Source of the DNA: Chryseobacterium piperi | GTDB lineage: Bacteria; Bacteroidota; Bacteroidia; Flavobacteriales; Weeksellaceae | Direction: 5' to 3' | Length of the DNA stretch: 64,000 nucleotides | Assembly: GCF_002285635.2 (NCBI RefSeq) | Contig: NZ_CP023049.2 | Location: forward strand, 3,038,001-3,102,000 | Shown here: positions 26,351 to 35,296 of the stretch, piece by piece | Layout of the letters: each line of letters begins with the position of its first letter | Position numbering within the stretch: position 1 is the first letter of the stretch | Position numbers and translations under genes: made by a program | Notes under the pieces: model-generated | Databases searched by the model: none | What the model was told of the DNA's origin: nothing | What the model saw: the letters and a program-made list of their open reading frames with translations, nothing else

Positions 26351-27109
26351 TTATAAATCTTTTCCTAAAAAATATAGCCCTTTTAAGGTATGAAGCCTGT
26401 CTGTTATATGTATTTTAGTCGTCAGCGGTTTATACACGTGGGAAACACCTCCTGTAGCAATTACAAAACAATCATCATTGACTTCCTCATTAATTCGATC
26501 AATAAACCCTTCTACCATTCCTAAAAAGCCGTACACCATCCCACTCTGCATACAGGTCACGGTATCCAGTCCCAGTACTGATTTGGGCTTTTTCAATTCA
26601 ATTTCAGGAAGCTGAGCCGTATGGCTGATTAAAGAATTTAATGAAGTTACAATTCCCGGCGCAATAATCACCCCCAGAGTTTCACCAGTTTCAGTAACAC
26701 AACTTGCTGTAAGTGCAGTTCCGAAGTCTATAATGATTTTCTTACGATCAGGATACATCGTATGTGCCGCTACAAGGTTAGCATAAATATCCGTTCCCAT
26801 TTGCTTAGACTTTGCCTGAACCCCCGATGGAGTACTTCTATCAACAATCACAGGAGAGATACCATGTATCTTTTTTATAGCTGAACCAATCACTTTAGTA
26901 AGTTGAGGTACAACCGAACCTATAATAACTTTAGTTATTTCTTTGGGCTCAATTTTATAGGTCTGATAAAGCATTAACATCTGAACATATAGTTCATCTG
27001 CTGTTCTGTATGGCTTCGTATTGATCACCCATGAAACATCACAATTGTCATCATCAAAAAGACCAAACCTGATATTGCTGTTTCCTACATTAATTACGAT
27101 AGAGTTCAT
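26351..27109 (-). CDS. coaX: Type III pantothenate kinase
   Basis: This 252-residue protein has the CoaX signatures: the N-terminal phosphate-binding strand VINVGNSNIRFGLFDDD, DRSTPSGVQAKSKQMGTDIYANLVAAH, the ASKHA motif IIDFGTALTASCV, and the C-terminal IATGGVSHV. It catalyses the first step of coenzyme A synthesis, phosphorylating pantothenate, and is the feedback-resistant type that depends on a monovalent cation. The length is normal. It is upstream of and tightly linked to the GNAT gene. Confidence 0.93.
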   Translation of the reverse strand: MNSIVINVGNSNIRFGLFDDDNCDVSWVINTKPYRTADELYVQMLMLYQTYKIEPKEITKVIIGSVVPQLTKVIGSAIKKIHGISPVIVDRSTPSGVQAKSKQMGTDIYANLVAAHTMYPDRKKIIIDFGTALTASCVTETGETLGVIIAPGIVTSLNSLISHTAQLPEIELKKPKSVLGLDTVTCMQSGMVYGFLGMVEGFIDRINEEVNDDCFVIATGGVSHVYKPLTTKIHITDRLHTLKGLYFLGKDL

Positions 27110-27317
27110 TTAATTTTTTTAAGAAAAATAATTGTAAAAATAAAGTTTTACGTTTAAAAAAGAGGATTTGAAATGAAAAATATCTGAATGAAGCTGATTC
27201 AATTTTTCTATATCAAATCCGGATGTATAAAATTACATTTAAAAGATATAAATATACACTTACTAGTGCCGGATAAACAGCTGCTGTTTCTTACTTTCTG
27301 CCAACGATCTATTATTC

Positions 27318-27325
27318 TAGATTTG
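27318..27325 (+). promoter_or_regulatory. Likely -7 box for the double-glycine peptide gene
   Basis: TAGATTTG matches TAnnTTTG and lies 32 nt before the ATG at 27358, giving a leader of about 27 nt. The -33 region is not well defined. Confidence 0.45.
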
Positions 27326-27357
27326 TCAGTAAAGAAACCAACCTAAACAAAATCAAT

Positions 27358-27534
27358 ATGAAAAATTTAAAAAGACTTTCAAGAAATGGATTAAAATCTA
27401 TTCAGGGAGGAAATGTAAACTGTCCTATTCCAGGCAGCAGTGTCCCTGCCATATGTCCGGGAACCAAATGCCCTGCCAATCCGTGCACTGCACTTAATTG
27501 CATAATTCCTCCTTCGTGTGCCCCCAACCTTTGA
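27358..27534 (+). CDS. Double-glycine-leader, Cys/Pro-rich bacteriocin-like peptide
   Basis: ATG at 27358 and TGA at 27532-27534 give 58 residues. The first part, MKNLKRLSRNGLKSIQGG, is a leader ending in Gly-Gly with the -4/-7/-12 hydrophobic spacing recognised by C39 peptidase-containing ABC exporters. The predicted mature part has about 41 residues with six Cys and many Pro (NVNCPIPGSS..., PCTALNCIIPPSC), suggesting disulfides. This matches the bacteriocin-like peptides that are scattered in Chryseobacterium genomes. No C39 transporter or immunity gene is nearby. It is followed 5 nt later by a strong terminator, so it is a monocistronic unit. Confidence 0.75.
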   Translation: MKNLKRLSRNGLKSIQGGNVNCPIPGSSVPAICPGTKCPANPCTALNCIIPPSCAPNL

Positions 27535-27538
27535 TAAA

Positions 27539-27575
27539 AAAATGGGGAGTATTTTTCAACACTCCCCATTTTTTA
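27539..27575. terminator. Bidirectional terminator between peptide gene and M1 peptidase gene
   Basis: AAATGGGGAGT (27540-27550) pairs perfectly with ACTCCCCATTT (27561-27571), with a T-run on the plus strand and A-run upstream giving a T-run on the minus strand. It can serve both the peptide gene and the convergent peptidase gene ending at 27578. Confidence 0.85.
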
Positions 27576-27577
27576 TT

Positions 27578-29422
27578 TTATTTAACTTCTATAAAATTAT
27601 TTTCCATATTGATATCCGCCAACCTCTGACTGAAATCTATTCCTAACACTTCCAGCTGGGATTTAGTGTAAGGAATAGTCAAAGTATACTCCTTTTGTGT
27701 CCATGGCCAGTAATTTACTGTTGTAAAGTCTCCATAGGCATCTTTCTTCTTCCAGGTATGGGTAAGATTCGTTGGAATCTGGTAGGTCACGATTTTCTTA
27801 TCTTTTGTCATGATGCTGAAATCAATCGGCATAGGAACCTGTCCATTATTAATTAAAGTAACCGTAGTGGATTTTGCATCATATTTCACATCTTTAATTC
27901 CATAATCAATAGTCTTGGTAGTATTGATCCAATAATGATGGAACCACTTCAGATCCATTCCTGAAACCTTTTGAGCAATATGAAGAAAATCACGATCCGT
28001 AGGATGTTTTAGGCTCCAGGTATTAAAATACTGTTTCATGATTTCTGCCAGATTCTCTTCTCCTACGATATATCCTAACTCAACAAGGTACAATTCCCCT
28101 TTTACATAAGTAGAATATGTATATGATGTTCCGTTATCGTGGTGATCCCCCAACCATACCGCAGGTTCTTCAATCCCTTTTTTGATAAAGTTTCTGTAAC
28201 CGTCTAACGTTTTAACGAAAGGGTTAGGAAACTTATTCTGTGGCGGAAATAGCTGATACATCACGTAACTTTCTGCATAGCTTGTAAATCCTTCATCCAG
28301 CCATGGACGTACCGATTCATTTGTAGCAAGCATCTGCTGATACCATGAGTGAGAGCCTTCATGAGCCATTAATCCCATTAATCCTTCTATATCTTTTGCT
28401 TCTCCTAAAATCATGGTACACATTCCGTATTCCATTCCACCATCTCCACCTTGGATAAACGCGTATGTCGGATAGGCATATTTTCCAAAATGGGAATTCA
28501 TGATCTGAAAATATTGGGTAACATAGGGTTGAGCCTCTTCCCAAACCTTGGTCTTATCATTTTTCTGGTAAACCAGATATACTTTCGGACCATTAGGAAC
28601 ATCAAATCCCTTAACTACATAATCACGGTCTGCACTCCATGCAAAATCAAGAATATTTTTAGCAGTCCACTTCCATATCGCTTTCTTATTTTTTTCTGTT
28701 TTGATTTTTGCATTCGCATCATACCCTTTTACTTCTGTAGGGTTAGCTAGAATTCCTCCAGCACCTATTACATAGTCTTTATCAATTTTAATGGTAACAT
28801 CAAAATCTGAGAAAGGGGCATGAAACTCTCTTCCGATATAATCAAAAGTTGCCCATCCATCATAATCGTATTCAGAAATTTTTGGGTACCATTGAGTCAT
28901 GGTCATATCCACTCCTTCTTTATTATTTCTTCCACTTCTTCGGATCTGTTGCGGAATTACCGCATCCCATTCCATGGTGAAAGATGTCGTCGAATTAGGC
29001 TTAATCGGTTGGTTTAAATAAACCTTCATAATTGTTTCCTGGATTTCAAACTTCAGGTCTTTTCCATTTTGTTTAATCCAATGAATATTTTGAGCTCCTT
29101 CCTGATCTTTAGGAATAGAAGCCAATCTTGAAATTCCATCTTTCTGCAATCTTGAGTCACCATTCTTACCCTGACCTCCAACTCTTTGGTCCATCATAGA
29201 ATTCGGTTTAAAAGCATTCCAATATAAATGGAAATAAACCACATTCAGTTCATCCGGAGAGTTATTGGTATATTCTAATGTTTGATTTCCCTGGTAAGTA
29301 AATTTTTCTGCATTAACATCAATATCCATTTTGTATTTGGCAGCCTGCTGATAATAAGGAGTTTGCTGCGCTTGAAATTGTGAAATGATAAACGCAAAAA
29401 TGATTGCAATCGACTTTTTCAT
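27578..29422 (-). CDS. M1-family zinc metallopeptidase (secreted)
   Basis: This 614-residue protein has a signal peptide (MKKSIAIIFAFIISQFQAQ). The gluzincin motif is complete: HEGSH, 18 residues, then Glu in WLDEGFTSYAES, with the substrate-binding GGMEYG (here GDGGMEYGMCTM) upstream. The N-terminal saddle domain (KYKMDIDVNAEKFTYQGNQTLEYTNNS) is that of M1 aminopeptidases. It should remove N-terminal residues from peptides in the periplasm or outside. Its length matches the shorter Bacteroidota M1 form without the large C-terminal helical domain. It stands alone between a terminator and a 424-nt gap. Confidence 0.92.
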   Translation of the reverse strand: MKKSIAIIFAFIISQFQAQQTPYYQQAAKYKMDIDVNAEKFTYQGNQTLEYTNNSPDELNVVYFHLYWNAFKPNSMMDQRVGGQGKNGDSRLQKDGISRLASIPKDQEGAQNIHWIKQNGKDLKFEIQETIMKVYLNQPIKPNSTTSFTMEWDAVIPQQIRRSGRNNKEGVDMTMTQWYPKISEYDYDGWATFDYIGREFHAPFSDFDVTIKIDKDYVIGAGGILANPTEVKGYDANAKIKTEKNKKAIWKWTAKNILDFAWSADRDYVVKGFDVPNGPKVYLVYQKNDKTKVWEEAQPYVTQYFQIMNSHFGKYAYPTYAFIQGGDGGMEYGMCTMILGEAKDIEGLMGLMAHEGSHSWYQQMLATNESVRPWLDEGFTSYAESYVMYQLFPPQNKFPNPFVKTLDGYRNFIKKGIEEPAVWLGDHHDNGTSYTYSTYVKGELYLVELGYIVGEENLAEIMKQYFNTWSLKHPTDRDFLHIAQKVSGMDLKWFHHYWINTTKTIDYGIKDVKYDAKSTTVTLINNGQVPMPIDFSIMTKDKKIVTYQIPTNLTHTWKKKDAYGDFTTVNYWPWTQKEYTLTIPYTKSQLEVLGIDFSQRLADINMENNFIEVK

Positions 29423-29846
29423 TTAAAATTTATTTTTTTTAAAGGTAGGTAATTTAAGTAAACCTCAAAAATGTGGAGTTATGTTCAATATTTATATTGT
29501 TTAAGTAAACTATAGCTGATTTATCTTCCAGCAAATTCTTCAAATATCCACACATTATAATCTGCTTAATCTGTAAAACCTTCGAGAGGTAAAAAAGCTA
29601 TGGTTGCGCATCCAGTAATTTTCTGATCAGATTAATTTTTGTCTTTCTCAAGATAATTAATTTAGAGTTCTATGATCTCGCAGATAACGCAGATCTTTTT
29701 TTAACACTAATAACACCAATGCTTACACAATTTTAACAACAAATATATTGGTACTATTTGTAAAGCCAATTAGTGGCATTTGTTTTTAACAAATAAAAAA
29801 GCCTCAAGTTTTTACACTCGAGGCTTATATCTAACTGAAAGTAAGA
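29423..29846. other. Intergenic stretch with terminator, otherwise no gene seen
   Basis: These 424 nt separate two minus-strand genes. The last 60 nt hold the terminator of the 29847-31538 gene. Around 29688-29712 is the string GATCTCGCAGATAACGCAGATC, a partly palindromic form of an interspersed motif I recall from flavobacterial intergenic DNA. The first 60 nt should contain the M1 peptidase promoter, but no convincing box was found. No ORF of note is present. Confidence 0.5.
29790..29826 (-). terminator. Terminator of the nucleosidase-like gene
   Basis: AAGCCTCAAGT (29799-29809) pairs with ACTCGAGGCTT (29816-29826) with one mismatch. Read on the minus strand the stem is followed by TTTTTTATTTG. 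It lies 20 nt beyond the stop at 29847. Confidence 0.8.
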
Positions 29847-31538
29847 TTATTTTTTAGCAGAAATTTCTTTTTTTCCGCTTTGTAAGATCTTTTCAAGGAT
29901 CTTCAACGTAATCAGATAAGTTGGCTTTACACCTGTAAGTCCTAAACCTCCTGAAGAAAGTGTACTTCCCGTTTCCAAGGGATTATCTGAAGCATAATAA
30001 GCATAGCAAACAAATAGATCCGGTGCAATATGATGTCTGATTTTAGAGGCCACCTGAATAGCTTTCTGGTAGTGAGCGCCTTCCATTTCAAGACCGATTG
30101 CTTTCCATGAAGTATTCATGAAATAAGACAAAATATCTCTGTTCTGAAGTGATGTTCCTAAAACCGTGATCATCGTTCCTTCAAAAGCTTTTAATTCATC
30201 ATCCTTAAAATCATCCAGTTTCAATGCATTTTCAAATGGATAGTTATCAGCAGTTCCCTCAAAAATATGGGAGGTTGGGATCATAATATCCCCTTTTTCT
30301 CCGGTTAGAATTCCTGCTTTACCCATGATAGATACAGATTTCACTTTCATCATATACACCTCTCCTTTATGTTCGAAAGGTCTAAGAAGTTCATCCATAA
30401 CCTCAAATGCCTGCTCTCCGAAAGCATAGTCAAAAACCATGATGACATCATCTCCGGAATATTTCGTCTGGCTAAAAGGCGTGTTTTTAAGATCAGTTTT
30501 GCTTAAATCAATGATCTGAACATCTATATTACTTCCACTTTTATCATCAATATAGATCAATCCCTGATCTAAAGCATATTTAGAGACTTTATCACGAAGC
30601 TCTTTTTTATCAGAAATTTCCCCGTATAATTTATAGTCAACTTCCTTGTGGTCTTTTTTCTTTAATGCATCATTAGCATAAAGCATATTTTTCACCGAAT
30701 GCATATTAGCTGAAATAATATGCAACGGACGCATATGAAGATTGTTTTCAAATAAAACCTCTTTCACCTTATGAGCCCATTTTTCACCAAAATAATGATG
30801 TCCTACTCTTTCTTTTAAAATAGCACTGAAATGAATTTCCCTTTCTCTGCTTTGCTTCGCATCTTCTAAACTTACTCTTCCCAAGTTATAGATGATTTTG
30901 AATAAACGGTCAGGATTATCATCATCCCCAAACGTATTGTAAGCTCTTAAAGTTTCATCAAATGTTCTTCCTATTAAAGAAGAAAGGTGAATCAATGCAA
31001 CTTCTTTTTCTTTTCTGCTGAATTTCTTCTCTCCCTTTACTACTTCTTCTATAATTTTAAAAGCACGCGTGGGCTTCCAGTTTTCATCCTGAATGAAAGC
31101 CAGGTTACGGATTTTATCCGCTTCTATAAATAAGAATGTTAAGTGGGTAAGAATATCATAAATTTCTGAACGTCCTAAAAGAACTTCAATATTCATCTGG
31201 TGTTCGTCTATTCTATAGCAGTTTCTTCTTCTCTTTTTGGGAACAATAGGTTCGAAACTTCCTTTATCAAAACCCTCATCTGATGTAAGGTGAATAAAAG
31301 CACATTCTTCAATTCCTTCAGGAAGCCTGTCTAAAACATACATCAACCCATCCAGTTCCAGCTTATTAGGAACATTCATGGTGCCATAAATTTCGGGATT
31401 GATGGTTTTCAACAAACTTCTTATACTTTCTCCTGAAACACCAGCCGGTTTGAAAAACCCTCTATAAAATAAGTGTCTCATAGAAATGTATAGTCTTTCA
31501 ATTGCCTCTGTTGTTTCTCTTGCTCTAGAATTTGTCAT
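29847..31538 (-). CDS. Uncharacterised conserved protein with nucleosidase/phosphorylase-like C-terminus
   Basis: The ATG at 31538 (MTNSRARETTEAIERL) gives 563 residues; a GTG six codons upstream is possible. No signal peptide is present. I believe it belongs to a Bacteroidota family annotated only as a domain of unknown function (DUF6909 from memory). The N-terminal half is helical and charged with no recognisable motif. The C-terminal ~170 residues contain KAGILTGEKGDIMIP, SWKAIGLEMEGAHYQKAI and YYASDNPL. The combination of an MEGA motif and a later SDN motif resembles MTA/SAH nucleosidases and purine nucleoside phosphorylases, where that Glu binds ribose. A nucleoside-cleaving role is inference. 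It is divergent from glutamine synthetase. Confidence 0.6.
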   Translation of the reverse strand: MTNSRARETTEAIERLYISMRHLFYRGFFKPAGVSGESIRSLLKTINPEIYGTMNVPNKLELDGLMYVLDRLPEGIEECAFIHLTSDEGFDKGSFEPIVPKKRRRNCYRIDEHQMNIEVLLGRSEIYDILTHLTFLFIEADKIRNLAFIQDENWKPTRAFKIIEEVVKGEKKFSRKEKEVALIHLSSLIGRTFDETLRAYNTFGDDDNPDRLFKIIYNLGRVSLEDAKQSREREIHFSAILKERVGHHYFGEKWAHKVKEVLFENNLHMRPLHIISANMHSVKNMLYANDALKKKDHKEVDYKLYGEISDKKELRDKVSKYALDQGLIYIDDKSGSNIDVQIIDLSKTDLKNTPFSQTKYSGDDVIMVFDYAFGEQAFEVMDELLRPFEHKGEVYMMKVKSVSIMGKAGILTGEKGDIMIPTSHIFEGTADNYPFENALKLDDFKDDELKAFEGTMITVLGTSLQNRDILSYFMNTSWKAIGLEMEGAHYQKAIQVASKIRHHIAPDLFVCYAYYASDNPLETGSTLSSGGLGLTGVKPTYLITLKILEKILQSGKKEISAKK

Positions 31539-31725
31539 AAAATAAATTTCACACAAATATACGACTCTTCCATCAATTTTATTTTAAGTATCTTTTAACA
31601 AGCTATTTAAGGGCATTATTTTTTTTAAGCGATAAAAACACCGCATCAATTCTTTAAAAAATTAAATTTTTCGACTACACCCCTATATTTTTTAGGGTTA
31701 AAATGTTTTCGATTCATTTTTTTTG

Positions 31726-31733
31726 TAAATTTG
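31726..31733 (+). promoter_or_regulatory. -7 box of the glutamine synthetase gene
   Basis: TAAATTTG matches TAnnTTTG and lies 22 nt before the glnN ATG, giving a leader near 17 nt. The region upstream (31680-31720) is T-rich with no clear operator. Confidence 0.55.
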
Positions 31734-31755
31734 CCCTGTAAAAATTAACCTTATT

Positions 31756-33951
31756 ATGTCAACTTTAAGATTCAAAGCGTTAGAAACATTACCATTTAAG
31801 GACTTTAGAAAAGATAATTCTATCGAAGTGCCTGCGAAATTGTCAGAATTATTCTGTCAAAATGTTTTCTCAGAAGAAACAATGAGAGAATATTTAACGA
31901 AAGAAGCATTCAATTCTATCATGGATGCTATTAAAAAAGGAACTAAAATCCAAAGACACATTGCAGATCAGGTAGCCGTAGCTATGAAAGACTGGGCAAT
32001 GAGTAAGGGAGCAACACATTATACTCACTGGTTTCAACCTTTGACAGGAACGACTGCTGAAAAGCATGATTCTTTCTTCACTCCAATAGAAGGAGGCAGA
32101 GCTATTGAAAGATTCAGCGGAAACTTGCTTATCCAGCAAGAGCCGGACGCTTCTTCTTTCCCGAACGGAGGAATCAGAAACACTTTTGAAGCAAGAGGTT
32201 ATACAGCCTGGGATCCTACTTCTCCGGCATTCATTATGGGAACTACACTTTGTATTCCTTCCATCTTTATTTCTTACACAGGCGAAACACTAGATTATAA
32301 AGCGCCTCTTTTAAGAGCATTAAATGCTGTTGACGAAGCTGCAACAAGCGTTATGCAGTATTTCGATAAAAACGTAACAAAAGTAACTCCTACTTTGGGG
32401 TGGGAACAAGAATATTTCCTGGTTGATTCTGCATTATTCCAATCCCGTCCGGACTTGGTACTGACAGGAAAAACTCTATTAGGACACTCTCCTGCGAAAG
32501 GACAGCAATTAGATGACCACTATTTCGGATCTATTCCAACAAGAGTTATGAACTTCATGAAGGAGCTGGAAATAGAATGTATGAAATTAGGTATTCCTGT
32601 AACCACAAGACATAACGAGGTAGCTCCTAACCAATTTGAGCTGGCTCCAATGTTTGAGGAAGTGAACGTTGCTGTAGACCACAACTCTTTACTGATGGAC
32701 ATCATGGCTAGAGTTGCTCACAAGCACCACTTCCACATTTTATTCCATGAGAAGCCATTCGCTGGAGTAAATGGAAGCGGAAAGCACAACAACTGGTCTC
32801 TTGCAACTGATACTGGGGAAAACTTATTAAGCCCAGGAAAAAACCCTAAGAAAAACTTACAGTTCTTAACATTCTTCGTTAACACGATTAAAGCAGTACA
32901 TGAATATGCTGACCTTCTAAGAGCAAGTATCGCTTCTGCAAGTAATGACCACAGACTAGGCGCGAACGAAGCTCCACCGGCCATTATCTCCGTATTTATC
33001 GGAAGCCAACTGTTCAGAGTTTTAGAAGAACTTGAAAAAGTAACAAGCGGGAAATTATCTCCTGAAGAGAAAACAGAATTAAAATTAAATGTAGTTGGAA
33101 AAATCCCTGAAATCTTATTAGATAACACTGATAGAAACAGAACTTCACCATTTGCATTTACAGGAAATAAATTTGAAATCAGAGCCGTAGGTTCTTCTGC
33201 AAACTGTGCAGAATCTATGACAGTAATGAACACTATTGCTGCAAAACAACTTAATGATTTCAAAAAAGAGGTTGACGCTTTAATTGAAGGCGGTTTGAAA
33301 AAAGACGAAGCGATCTTCAACGTTCTAAGAGAGTATATTAAGCAATCTAAGAACATCATGTTTGAAGGTGACGGATATTCTGAAGACTGGGCAAAAGAAG
33401 CTAAGAAAAGAGGATTGAATAACCTAAAAACAACTCCGGAAGCTTTAAAGCAGGAAATGGATAAGAAGTTTTTAGATTTATATGAGGAAATCGGAGTATT
33501 CACTCACAGAGAGGTAGAAGCAAGAAACGAAATTAAACTTGAAAAATACTCAACAGTTATTGATATTGAAGCAAGAGTTCTAAGTGATATTGCAAGAAAT
33601 CACATTATCCCTTCCGCTTTAAACTATCAAAACAGACTTATTGAAAACGTTAAGGGTCTTAAAGAAATTTTCAGCGATAAAGAATTCAAAGTATTGGCAA
33701 AAGAGCAAATGAGCCTAATTACTCAAATTTCCGAGAATGTTTCTAAAATCAAACTAGGAGTTGAGGATCTTATCAAAGCCAGAGAGACAGCAAAAGCTGT
33801 TTCAGATAGCCAAAAACAAGCAGAAGACTATTGTAATAAAGTAATTCCTTTATTTGAAGGAATCAGAGAAGCTTCTGACAGCCTTGAAATGATGGTGGAT
33901 GATGAGCTTTGGCCAATGACAAAATACAGAGAAATGTTATTTACAAAGTAA
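31756..33951 (+). CDS. glnN: Type III glutamine synthetase
   Basis: This 731-residue protein is the large form of glutamine synthetase characteristic of Bacteroidota and cyanobacteria, with the N-terminal GSIII domain (LPFKDFRKDNSIEVPAKLSELF), the catalytic beta-barrel motifs (LGWEQEYFLVD, RHNEVAPNQFELAP, GVNGSGKHNNWSL) and the RTSPFAFTGNKFEIRAVGS block. It condenses ammonia with glutamate using ATP in the cytosol. Type III enzymes are dodecamers of a subunit about 700 residues long, which fits here. It is monocistronic, between a -7 box at 31726 and a terminator at 33976. Confidence 0.95.
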   Translation: MSTLRFKALETLPFKDFRKDNSIEVPAKLSELFCQNVFSEETMREYLTKEAFNSIMDAIKKGTKIQRHIADQVAVAMKDWAMSKGATHYTHWFQPLTGTTAEKHDSFFTPIEGGRAIERFSGNLLIQQEPDASSFPNGGIRNTFEARGYTAWDPTSPAFIMGTTLCIPSIFISYTGETLDYKAPLLRALNAVDEAATSVMQYFDKNVTKVTPTLGWEQEYFLVDSALFQSRPDLVLTGKTLLGHSPAKGQQLDDHYFGSIPTRVMNFMKELEIECMKLGIPVTTRHNEVAPNQFELAPMFEEVNVAVDHNSLLMDIMARVAHKHHFHILFHEKPFAGVNGSGKHNNWSLATDTGENLLSPGKNPKKNLQFLTFFVNTIKAVHEYADLLRASIASASNDHRLGANEAPPAIISVFIGSQLFRVLEELEKVTSGKLSPEEKTELKLNVVGKIPEILLDNTDRNRTSPFAFTGNKFEIRAVGSSANCAESMTVMNTIAAKQLNDFKKEVDALIEGGLKKDEAIFNVLREYIKQSKNIMFEGDGYSEDWAKEAKKRGLNNLKTTPEALKQEMDKKFLDLYEEIGVFTHREVEARNEIKLEKYSTVIDIEARVLSDIARNHIIPSALNYQNRLIENVKGLKEIFSDKEFKVLAKEQMSLITQISENVSKIKLGVEDLIKARETAKAVSDSQKQAEDYCNKVIPLFEGIREASDSLEMMVDDELWPMTKYREMLFTK

Positions 33952-33975
33952 CATTTGTAAAGTCCATATTAGTGA

Positions 33976-34006
33976 AACTCTCCGAATTTTTCGGGGAGTT
34001 TTTTTA
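33976..34006 (+). terminator. Terminator of glnN
   Basis: AACTCTCCGA (33976-33985) pairs with TCGGGGAGTT (33991-34000), one G-U pair, followed by a run of seven T with the stem end. Confidence 0.85.
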
Positions 34007-34529
34007 TTATCCAGCTTCTCGTTTCAAAACCTTTGTTAACACTATCCAATTATTATATCTGTTCTCATCATCGAATAAATCAAAAGGTATATTTAACGGA
34101 CCACATTCCACTTGATCTACATTAACTCAAGTTATTCCAAAATAGCCAACACACACCACAACACAAAGAGAAACAAGCACTTACACATCCTCAAAAAGTC
34201 GAAAACACGATTACTTAAATAGCTTAGATCTTAATAGGCTGTTAAAGACATATTTTTTCTCTTTTTTAATCAAAGTATTAAAAAAATACCAACAATAAAG
34301 GAAAGCCTGAACACTTTGTTAAAGAATCTTAATAAAAAAAACCGCATTATCACCAAAAAAGGGATGTAGCGGTTTGTTTTTCTTTAACATACGTAAATAA
34401 TATGTTAAAATGTGTTAAAGTAAAGACCTGACATTAATCATATCGAAGGTCTTTTAGTGGGAATCTCTACTTTTGTAATGCTTTTGAAAAATAAATATTC
34501 CTTATTTAACAACGGATAATCAAATATAT
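34007..34529. other. Long intergenic region with hairpin and promoter, no gene seen
   Basis: No convincing ORF lies in these 523 nt. A hairpin with seven-bp arms, AAACCGC (34339-34345) and GCGGTTT (34369-34375), is followed by GTTTTTCTTT and looks like a terminator, although no gene precedes it. This could mean a short transcript of unknown nature in 34100-34380. The promoter of the NlpC/P60 gene occupies the right end. Confidence 0.45.
34468..34475 (+). promoter_or_regulatory. -7 box of the NlpC/P60 lipoprotein gene
   Basis: TACTTTTG matches TAnnTTTG and lies 54 nt before the ATG at 34530. Confidence 0.5.
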
Positions 34530-35240
34530 ATGAAGAAAAGAGTTTTGTCTTATTTAGTTGCTTTAGTCTCTACTGTGTCCATGCAATCTTGCGCTACAAA
34601 CTACGTAGTATCAAAACCAGCAACTTACACTAAAGAATACAAAACAGATGCCAAACTAGCTTCTATTGATACCAAGAAAATGGAGCAGGATAAGAAGCAA
34701 TTGATCAATTCTTTTATCTCAGAAAAGGCAGCCGTTTTATCCAATGCGAAAAATACATTAAAGAATTCTGAGATTGCCAAAGCAATCAAACATAATAAAA
34801 CCATCGACAATATTCTAACTGAAGCTGAAACATACCTAGGAACTCCTTACAGATATGGAGGGACAACAAGAAACGGTATAGATTGTTCAGCTTTTGTTCT
34901 TTCTGTATTCGGAGCAGCAGCAGGTCTTAGCTTACCAAGAGTAGCCGCTTCTCAATCTCACGAAGGAGAAAGAATCGCAAAGGAAGACTTACAGAAAGGA
35001 GATTTAATTTTCTTTTCTCACGGAAGAAGAATTTCTCACGTAGGTATTGTAGAAAGTGTTTCTGAAGAAGGTGAGATAAAATTCATTCATGCAGCCACTT
35101 CAAAAGGAGTGATGATCTCTTCACTTAATGATTCATATTGGGGTCCGAAATTCAGATTCGCAAAAAGGGTAATCAATGAATATGGTGATGCATATAATAA
35201 CCTAGCTGCAACAACAGCATCAACATCTACAAGTTTTTAA
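34530..35240 (+). CDS. NlpC/P60 (C40) peptidoglycan endopeptidase lipoprotein
   Basis: This 236-residue protein has a lipoprotein signal ending in a lipobox-like VSMQSC (Cys22 region). The C-terminal half is a C40 peptidase: GTPYRYGGTTRNGIDCSAFVLSVFG (catalytic Cys in DCSAF), RISHVGIVES (catalytic His) and EIKFIHAATSKGV (third residue His). Such enzymes cut the D-Glu-diamino-acid bond in stem peptides and help wall remodelling. After lipidation it would sit in the outer or inner membrane facing the periplasm. It has its own promoter and terminator. Confidence 0.9.
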   Translation: MKKRVLSYLVALVSTVSMQSCATNYVVSKPATYTKEYKTDAKLASIDTKKMEQDKKQLINSFISEKAAVLSNAKNTLKNSEIAKAIKHNKTIDNILTEAETYLGTPYRYGGTTRNGIDCSAFVLSVFGAAAGLSLPRVAASQSHEGERIAKEDLQKGDLIFFSHGRRISHVGIVESVSEEGEIKFIHAATSKGVMISSLNDSYWGPKFRFAKRVINEYGDAYNNLAATTASTSTSF

Positions 35241-35266
35241 TTTTAAATAATTGATTTAAATAAAGA

Positions 35267-35296
35267 AAGCCATCAAAATTACTTGATGGCTTTTTT
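35267..35296 (+). terminator. Terminator of the NlpC/P60 gene
   Basis: AAGCCATCAA (35267-35276) and TTGATGGCTT (35283-35292) form a perfect 10-bp stem followed by TTTTT. Confidence 0.88.

Noticed and set aside
32718..33503. 261-aa minus-strand ORF inside glnN
   Set aside because: It is antisense to a highly conserved enzyme gene, and its Ser/Phe-rich composition is what codon mirroring gives.
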